Shown: one piece after another, positions 5,600 to 10,836 of the stretch | Numbering within the stretch: the first letter of the stretch is position 1 | Layout of the letters: the number at the start of each line of letters is the position of its first letter | Assembly (NCBI GenBank): GCA_039819785.1 | Contig: JBCBRH010000062.1 | Span: 1 to 10,836 of the forward strand | From: JBCBRD01 sp039819785 | GTDB lineage: Bacteria > Pseudomonadota > Alphaproteobacteria > Rhizobiales > Hyphomicrobiaceae | Direction: 5' to 3' | Length of the DNA: 10,836 nt | The notes under the pieces: model-generated | What the model was told of the DNA's origin: nothing | Databases searched by the model: none | The model's input: only the letters and a program-made list of their open reading frames with translations | Program-made: the position numbers and the translations under genes

Positions 5600-8560
5600 A
5601 TGCTCAAAAAGAAACGCCTCAGTGCTGGAGCCCATCGCGGGCTGTTGGCAGCCGCGGCCAGCACGACTGCCACCGGAACAATCGATAGACGGACGTTCCT
5701 GCGCAATTCAGGCCTCGCCGTCGGTGGATTGACAGCAGCATCTGCGCTTTCAACCGGACGCGTACGCCCCGCCAAAGCGGCCGGACCCGCAGGCGCAGCC
5801 GGTAAGATGGATATCAAAAAGACCGTCTGCACGCACTGCTCAGTGGGCTGCACGGTGATCGCCGAAGTTTCCAACGGCGTCTGGGTCGGCCAGGAACCAG
5901 GTTGGGACAGCCCGTTCAACCTCGGCGCCCACTGCGCCAAAGGGGCAGCCGTCCGCGAACACGCCCACGGTGAACGCCGCCTCAAGTATCCTGTTAAGCT
6001 GGTCGGTGGAAAATGGAAGCGCATCTCATGGGATGCCGCGATCACCGAAATCGGCGACCAGATGCTCAAGATCCGGGAAGAATCCGGACCAGACTCGGTG
6101 TATTGGCTCGGCTCAGCCAAATGGAACAACGAGCAAGCCTATCTCGGTCGTAAGTTCGCAGCCTTCTGGGGTACGAACAACATCGACCACCAGGCGCGCA
6201 TCTGTCACTCCACCACGGTTGCAGGTGTTGCAAACACCTGGGGCTACGGTGCGATGACGAACTCGTACAACGACATCTTGAAGTCGAAGGCGATCTTCTT
6301 GATTGGCGGAAACCCCGCCGAAGCCCACCCCGTTTCGCTTCTGCACATCTTGAAGTGTAAGGAGCAAAACAACGCGCCGCTTATTGTTTGCGACCCGCGT
6401 TTCACCCGAACCGCAGCCCACGCCTCTGAATATGTCCGGTTCCGCCCAGGCTCGGACGTAGCCCTCATCTGGGGTATCCTGTGGCATCTCTTTGAAAATG
6501 GATGGGAAGACAAGGAATTCATTCGCACCCGCGTTTGGGGCATGGATGATGTCCGCGCCGAAGTCGCCAAGTGGGACCCGAAAGAAGTCGAGCGCGTCAC
6601 CGGCGTGCCAGGTTCGCAGATGCGTCGGGTTGCCAAAACCCTCGCCACCAACCGGCCAGGTACGGTCATCTGGTGCATGGGTGGCACGCAGCACACGAAC
6701 GGCAACGACAACACCCGCTCCTACTGCATCCTCCAGCTTGCGCTGGGCAACATGGGTGTCGCTGGCGGTGGAACGAACATCTTCCGCGGACATGACAACG
6801 TGCAAGGCGCAACCGACCTTGGCGTCTTGATGGACACGCTGCCGGGTTACTACGGCCTGTCAAAAGGCGCCTGGAAGCACTGGGCGCGTGTCTGGGATGT
6901 CTCCGACGACTATCTGCTCGGCCGGTTCAAGAGCCAGGAATTGATGAATTCCAAGGGCATTCCCGTCAGCCGTTGGTTTGATGGCGTCTTGGAAGACAAG
7001 GCCGCCCTGGATCAGCCCGACAACGTGCGCGGCATGGTGTTCTGGGGTCACGCGCCAAACTCCCAAACGCGCGGGCCGGACCAGAAGAAGGCGATGGACA
7101 AACTCGACTTGATGGTCGTGATCGATCCATTCCCGACCGTGTCAGCCGTCATGCATGACAAGCAGGATGGTGTGTATCTTCTGCCCACCACGACCCAGTT
7201 CGAAACCTACGGATCGGTGACGGCATCAAACCGTTCGATCCAGTGGCGCGAAAAGGTTGTCGATCCGCTGTTTGAATCGAAAGTCGACCATGAGATTATG
7301 TATCTCCTGGCCAAGAAATTCGGCTTCGAATCCGAGATGTTTAAGAACATCAAGGTGGAAGGCACGATCCCGGACATCGAAGACATCACACGCGAGTTTA
7401 ACTCCGGGATGTGGACGATTGGGTACACCGGCCAGTCGCCGGAACGCCTCAAGCTGCACATGGCCAACCAGCAGACGTTTGACCGCGTCACGTTGAAGGC
7501 CAACGGCGGCCCTTGCGATGGCGATTACTATGGTCTGCCATGGCCTGCATGGGGCACACACGACATGGAACTGCCAAGCGGCAAGAAGGGACATCCAGGC
7601 ACACCGAACCTGTATGACACCTCCATGCCGGTTGCCGAAGGCGGTCTTTGTTTCCGGGCACGGTTCGGCGTCACAGCACCCGAAAAGTACGCCAAGGGTG
7701 ATGAGGTGGCCGACAACATGCTCGCTGTCGACAGCTACCCCGTCGGCTCTGAAATCAAGGACGGCTATCCCGAAATCACCTATGCGATGCTCGACAAGTT
7801 GGGCTTCACATCGGATTTGACGGCAGATGAAAAAGCCACGATCGAGCGTGTCGCAGGCTCAACTGACGCCGAAAAAATCGGCAAGGTGAACTGGAAGGTT
7901 GACCTTTCAGGCGGTCTTCAGCGCGTGGCGATCGCACACGGTTTGGCACCCTTTGGGAACGCCAAGGCTCGCGCCGTTGTCTGGACATTCCCAGACCCGG
8001 TCCCGATGCACCGCGAACCACTCTACTCGGGCCGTCCGGATCTTGTTCCAGATTACCCAACCTTCGCGGACCGCAAGCTGCACCGTGTTCCAGTTCTCTA
8101 CGAAACGATCCAGAAAAAGGCCTTGGAAGACAAAACCGCAGACGAGTATCCGATCACACTCACCTCCGGCCGGTTGGTCGAATATGAGGGCGGCGGAGAC
8201 GAAACGCGGTCCAACCCATGGCTGGCCGAGCTTCAACAAAACATGTTCGTTGAGGTGAACCCGGTGGATGCCAACAACCTGGGCGTCAAGGATGGCGAGC
8301 AGGTCTGGGTCGAAGGGCCGGAAAAAGGCAAGGTCAAAGTCATGGCCATGGTCACTGAGCGGGTCGGCAAGGGCGTTGCCTTCATGCCGTTCCACTTCGG
8401 CGGCATGTTCCAGGGCAAGGACCTGAGGTCGAAATATCCCGAAGGTGCTGACCCCTACGTCCTGGGTGAAGCCACCAACACTGCACAAACCTACGGTTAT
8501 GACTCAGTCACCCAGATGCAGGAATCCAAGGTGACGCTTTGTAAGATCTGGAGGGCTTAA
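5600..8560 (+). CDS. fdhA: Formate dehydrogenase, catalytic alpha subunit (Mo/W-bis-MGD, Cys form, Tat-exported)
   Basis: Catalytic subunit of a periplasmic respiratory formate dehydrogenase that oxidises formate to CO2 and passes electrons to the beta subunit. At 986 residues it is of normal size. A Tat signal with an unusually long charged front has DRRTFLRNSG at 29-38, a hydrophobic stretch and AKAAG near 58-62. The N-terminal [4Fe-4S] cluster ligands are C77, C80, C84 and C112, with the relay lysine K114. The metal ligand is C202, followed by H203, in ARICHSTTVAG; its codon is TGT at 6203-6205, so this is a cysteine and not a selenocysteine enzyme. The C-terminal part (about 860-986) has the molydopterin dinucleotide-binding pattern, with LTSGRLVEYEGGGDETRSNPWL and GEATNTAQTYGYDSVTQM. 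GGGAG lies 8 nt before the ATG. The beta gene follows after 3 bp. Confidence 0.95.
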   Translation: MLKKKRLSAGAHRGLLAAAASTTATGTIDRRTFLRNSGLAVGGLTAASALSTGRVRPAKAAGPAGAAGKMDIKKTVCTHCSVGCTVIAEVSNGVWVGQEPGWDSPFNLGAHCAKGAAVREHAHGERRLKYPVKLVGGKWKRISWDAAITEIGDQMLKIREESGPDSVYWLGSAKWNNEQAYLGRKFAAFWGTNNIDHQARICHSTTVAGVANTWGYGAMTNSYNDILKSKAIFLIGGNPAEAHPVSLLHILKCKEQNNAPLIVCDPRFTRTAAHASEYVRFRPGSDVALIWGILWHLFENGWEDKEFIRTRVWGMDDVRAEVAKWDPKEVERVTGVPGSQMRRVAKTLATNRPGTVIWCMGGTQHTNGNDNTRSYCILQLALGNMGVAGGGTNIFRGHDNVQGATDLGVLMDTLPGYYGLSKGAWKHWARVWDVSDDYLLGRFKSQELMNSKGIPVSRWFDGVLEDKAALDQPDNVRGMVFWGHAPNSQTRGPDQKKAMDKLDLMVVIDPFPTVSAVMHDKQDGVYLLPTTTQFETYGSVTASNRSIQWREKVVDPLFESKVDHEIMYLLAKKFGFESEMFKNIKVEGTIPDIEDITREFNSGMWTIGYTGQSPERLKLHMANQQTFDRVTLKANGGPCDGDYYGLPWPAWGTHDMELPSGKKGHPGTPNLYDTSMPVAEGGLCFRARFGVTAPEKYAKGDEVADNMLAVDSYPVGSEIKDGYPEITYAMLDKLGFTSDLTADEKATIERVAGSTDAEKIGKVNWKVDLSGGLQRVAIAHGLAPFGNAKARAVVWTFPDPVPMHREPLYSGRPDLVPDYPTFADRKLHRVPVLYETIQKKALEDKTADEYPITLTSGRLVEYEGGGDETRSNPWLAELQQNMFVEVNPVDANNLGVKDGEQVWVEGPEKGKVKVMAMVTERVGKGVAFMPFHFGGMFQGKDLRSKYPEGADPYVLGEATNTAQTYGYDSVTQMQESKVTLCKIWRA

Positions 8561-8563
8561 ACC

Positions 8564-9157
8564 ATGGCTCGCATGAAGTTCCTTTGTGACTCAGAGCGCT
8601 GCATCGAATGTAACGCCTGCGTCACAGCCTGTAAGAACGAAAACGAAGTGCAGTGGGGCGTGAACCGTCGCCGCGTCGTCACCATCAATGATGGCCAGCC
8701 TGGCGAACGGTCCATTTCGGTGGCCTGCATGCACTGCTCAGACGCACCGTGCATGGCCGTCTGCCCGGTCGACTGCTTCTATGAGACCGAGGAAGGCGTC
8801 GTCCTGCACAGCAAAGACCTGTGCATCGGTTGCGGCTACTGCTTCTATGCCTGCCCATTCGGCGCGCCGCAGTATCCGCAGGCTTCAAACTTCGGCTCAC
8901 GCGGCAAGATGGACAAATGCACATTCTGTGCAGGTGGCCCGGACGCCAACCATTCCGAGGCCGAGTTCAAGAAGTACGGCCGCAACCGGCTCGCGGAAGG
9001 CAAGTTGCCGTTGTGCGCCGAGATGTGCTCGACAAAAGCGCTGCTGGCCGGTGACGGAGACGTTGTCTCTGACATCTACCGCGAACGCGTCGTTGCTCGC
9101 GGCTTCGGCTCAGGCGCCTGGGGCTGGGGTAAAGCCTACCCCGGACCACAGGGCTAA
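8564..9157 (+). CDS. fdh3B: Formate dehydrogenase FDH3-type beta subunit, four [4Fe-4S] clusters
   Basis: Electron-transfer subunit that carries electrons from the alpha subunit towards the cytochrome b. Its 197 residues contain four ferredoxin-type cysteine groups: C13, C16, C19, C23; C55, C58, C63, C67; C87, C90, C93, C97; and C119, C122 with C151, C155, plus C71. They interlock in the usual order of DMSO-reductase-family beta subunits. It is much shorter than E. coli FdnH and ends without the C-terminal membrane helix, so it must be held through the gamma subunit. There is no signal peptide, so it presumably travels through Tat with the alpha subunit. The ATG lies 3 bp after the fdhA stop; GGAGG at 8550-8554 sits inside the end of fdhA, indicating coupled translation. 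A terminator follows within 25 bp. Confidence 0.94.
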   Translation: MARMKFLCDSERCIECNACVTACKNENEVQWGVNRRRVVTINDGQPGERSISVACMHCSDAPCMAVCPVDCFYETEEGVVLHSKDLCIGCGYCFYACPFGAPQYPQASNFGSRGKMDKCTFCAGGPDANHSEAEFKKYGRNRLAEGKLPLCAEMCSTKALLAGDGDVVSDIYRERVVARGFGSGAWGWGKAYPGPQG

Positions 9158-9177
9158 TCTGCGCTGATAAGATCAAG

Positions 9178-9220
9178 ACCCGGCTGCTCCCCACGTTAAG
9201 GAGCCGTCGGGTTTTGTTGT
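9178..9220 (+). terminator. Intrinsic terminator after the beta subunit gene
   Basis: The arms ACCCGGCTGCTCC (9178-9190) and GGAGCCGTCGGGT (9200-9212) form a 13-bp stem with one wobble and one mismatch around a 9-nt loop. The transcript then continues TTTTGTTGT (9212-9220). It lies 20 bp past the stop of the beta gene and would separate alpha-beta mRNA from the downstream lipoprotein and gamma genes, fully or partly. Confidence 0.82.
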
Positions 9221-9388
9221 CACAATCGGTTTTAGTTGTCCCAAGAAGTGCCGACTTGAAGTAGCCTGAAGCAGAGGCTGGCAAAAGGTGAAACGCTGCC
9301 GCCGAGCCTATGACGTGCACATTGCCTGACGGAGCACCTCGCCACATCACACCAAACATCTCGCAAGCCCAAGCCAAGCTGAGACATC

Positions 9389-9414
9389 GAACACGTCAGA
9401 ACAAGAACACGTCA
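9389..9414 (+). repeat. Pair of direct repeats GAACACGTCA before the lipoprotein gene
   Basis: GAACACGTCA occurs at 9389-9398 and again at 9405-9414, perfect over 10 bp and 16 bp apart start to start. The pair ends 24 bp before the ATG at 9439, a position suited to a regulator site or a leader element. No known regulator consensus is claimed. Confidence 0.5.
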
Positions 9415-9438
9415 CCTCATGCAACCTTCGAGATCAAA

Positions 9439-9675
9439 ATGACCAACGACAGCGCCCACACACCAGGAGCCAACCGCCAAGGTTCAAACCCCAAACGCCG
9501 TCAACGTTTTGGCGCGGGGACGTTCGGCGGAGCCATCGCGGTGGCACTTTGTGCACTGCCACTGGCCGGATGCTTGGAGCAATCGACACCAGGCGTGTAT
9601 CCAGGCCCGCCCGATGAGGCTTTGAGTGATCAAGACCTAAAGAAACTTCAGCAGCGCGCCAAAGGTCAACGCTAG
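9439..9675 (+). CDS. Small predicted lipoprotein in the formate dehydrogenase cluster
   Basis: I do not recognise this 78-residue protein. Its N terminus is polar and basic (NPKRRQRF at about 21-28), followed by a Gly/Ala/Leu-rich hydrophobic stretch and the lipobox LPLAGC, with the lipidated Cys near residue 46. The mature part is only about 33 residues, begins LEQSTPGVYPGPPDEALSD, and ends in a basic helix-like KKLQQRAKGQR. This predicts a signal-peptidase-II substrate anchored on the periplasmic side. The frame is open from an ATG at 9310, but the 43 extra residues have no recognisable features; the ATG at 9439 gives a sensible, though still long, signal peptide. Its ribosome site is weak (GAGATC). 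It lies between the beta subunit terminator and the gamma subunit gene, so a role in assembly or anchoring of the enzyme is possible but unproven. Confidence 0.68.
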   Translation: MTNDSAHTPGANRQGSNPKRRQRFGAGTFGGAIAVALCALPLAGCLEQSTPGVYPGPPDEALSDQDLKKLQQRAKGQR

Positions 9676-9845
9676 GCTGCCATCACAGTTTGCGCGACCC
9701 AGGTTGCCGGACGGTGCGACGACACGAGACAACGGAAACGAACTAATCCAGCGACAGCAGTCCAATGACGAGGACGCAGGCGCTGAATGAAAAAAAAAGA
9801 ACAGCGTTGATGACGAACACCGCGTTCCAAGCGCGAAACAGGTTC

Positions 9846-9852
9846 AAGGGAG
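9846..9852 (+). promoter_or_regulatory. Shine-Dalgarno AAGGGAG for the gamma subunit
   Basis: AAGGGAG lies 6 nt before the ATG at 9859. It supports this start over the internal ATG codons at 10015 and 10018, which lack a site but would give a simple signal peptide. Confidence 0.65.
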
Positions 9853-9858
9853 TTGAGC

Positions 9859-10836
9859 ATGGTAATGGAGACAGCCCGGACACAAGCCGACCGCTCGCAT
9901 GCTGAAAGCGAGGCGCGCCGCGCTCAGGCATTGAGCCTCACACATTGGGATAAGTCTGCTCAGACGCGTGCGGCCCGCCGGGGCCCCGACTCTGCCAGCG
10001 ACACTGCCCGTGTGATGATGTTAGCGACGCTGGCGCTGCTCGCATCCGCCTTCCTCTGGCTGGCACTTGCCGGACCAGCAGCTGCTCAAAACGTCCGCCC
10101 GCCCGCAAACGCGTCGCAATCCATTCCGCCCGACGTCGGCGGCAACGTCCAGACGTCACCCAAGCATGGGGGCAACTACGACATCGAAATGTGGAGCCAG
10201 ATCCGCCAGAATACTCAAGGGTCGGTATCCATTCCCGATAAAAAGTCAGGCATCCTGGTCGACAGCTCAGGTGAGGCCTGGCGGAGTTTCCGAAACGGAC
10301 CGCTGCTTGCTTACGGCGGTTACGCCCTCGGCGGCATCATCGCGCTCCTGATCGTCTTCTACTTCGTGCGCGGCAAAGTGATGATCGACCACGGTCGCGC
10401 TGGCTGGACCATCGAACGTTTCACTGACATTGAGCGGATGGGACACTGGCTCTTGGCAACGTCGTTTATCATCCTGGCGCTGACCGGGCTGAATGTGCTG
10501 TACGGGCGGGACGTACTCATGCCGATCATCGGCAAGGAGGCATTCGCCTCCCTTTCGGTCGCGGCAAAGTGGCTGCATAACTATGTGGCGTTCGCCTTCA
10601 TGCTCGGACTTTTGATCACGTTCGTCCTGTGGGTAAAGAACAACATCCCAAGTGCAACCGACCTCACTTGGTTTGCAAAAGGCGGCGGCCTGTTCGGCGG
10701 CGAGCATCCTCCAGCGAAGAAATTCAACGGTGGCCAGAAAGTTCTGTTCTGGCTTGTCATGCTGGGCGGTGCGTCCATTTCCTTGTCAGGCCTCCAGCTG
10801 CTGTTCCCCTATGAACTGCCGATGTTCGCCAAGACA
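9859..10836 (+). CDS. Formate dehydrogenase gamma subunit, cytochrome b (partial, runs off window)
   Basis: Membrane cytochrome b subunit that takes electrons from the beta subunit and reduces quinone. The frame is open from the ATG at 9859 to the last base: 326 codons and no stop, so the C terminus is missing. Visible order: a polar Arg/Ala-rich extension (1-52); a signal-like helix at about 53-71 ending AGPAAAQ; a periplasmic segment; a helix at 149-170 (LLAYGGYALGGIIALLIVFY); ERFTDIERMGHWLLATSFII with H196; a helix with WLHNYVAFAFMLGLL, H240; and a further helix starting near 295. H196 and H240 are likely haem ligands, as in the FdnI-like cytochrome b561 family. It has its own good ribosome site and is 183 bp from the lipoprotein gene. 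If translation began at residue 53 the protein would have a normal signal peptide. Confidence 0.9.
   Translation, partial: MVMETARTQADRSHAESEARRAQALSLTHWDKSAQTRAARRGPDSASDTARVMMLATLALLASAFLWLALAGPAAAQNVRPPANASQSIPPDVGGNVQTSPKHGGNYDIEMWSQIRQNTQGSVSIPDKKSGILVDSSGEAWRSFRNGPLLAYGGYALGGIIALLIVFYFVRGKVMIDHGRAGWTIERFTDIERMGHWLLATSFIILALTGLNVLYGRDVLMPIIGKEAFASLSVAAKWLHNYVAFAFMLGLLITFVLWVKNNIPSATDLTWFAKGGGLFGGEHPPAKKFNGGQKVLFWLVMLGGASISLSGLQLLFPYELPMFAKT

Noticed and set aside
6203..6205. Selenocysteine at the formate dehydrogenase active site.
   Set aside because: The codon is TGT, a normal cysteine codon, and the frame is uninterrupted.
5536..8488. Several long frames antisense to fdhA (193 to 230 codons).
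   Set aside because: They are shadows of a high-GC, strongly recognised gene; the products are low in complexity and have no family motif.

Overview
The window looks like an alphaproteobacterial chromosome segment of moderate to high GC. The evidence is the FtsX region just before its first membrane helix, which is typical of that class, a single-domain receiver of CpdR type, and an FDH3-type periplasmic formate dehydrogenase with a small twin-arginine companion protein. The exact order or genus cannot be fixed from the sequence alone.

Layout. 1-1281 (minus strand): ftsE and the 5' part of ftsX, overlapping by 17 bp; ftsX runs off the left edge. 1282-1927: a long gap with no gene I can support. 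1928-3029 (plus): hypoxanthine phosphoribosyltransferase (hpt), then a CpdR-like receiver protein. The last codons of the receiver gene form the first unit of a 27-bp tandem repeat at 3006-3167. 3254-4273 (minus): moaA, first step of molybdenum cofactor synthesis, convergent with the receiver gene. 4587-10836 (plus): a formate dehydrogenase cluster made of a TorD-family chaperone, a 67-residue Tat-signal protein, the Mo/W catalytic subunit (Cys form, not selenocysteine), the four-cluster iron-sulfur beta subunit, a strong-looking intrinsic terminator, a small predicted lipoprotein, and the cytochrome b gamma subunit, cut by the right edge.

How the parts fit. MoaA supplies the pterin precursor of the cofactor that the catalytic subunit needs. 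The TorD-like protein probably guards the folded cofactor-loaded alpha subunit before Tat export. Alpha and beta sit on the periplasmic side and pass electrons to the membrane cytochrome b and on to quinone. The beta subunit lacks the C-terminal membrane anchor of the E. coli FdnH type, so attachment must depend on the gamma subunit. FtsEX, Hpt and the receiver are housekeeping or cell-cycle genes with no visible link to formate metabolism.

I found no wholly new multi-gene system. The points most worth a second look are the repeat array grown out of the 3' end of the receiver gene, the lipoprotein gene placed after a terminator inside the fdh cluster, two hairpins in the fdh upstream regions, and the unusually long N-terminal extensions of FtsX and of the gamma subunit.
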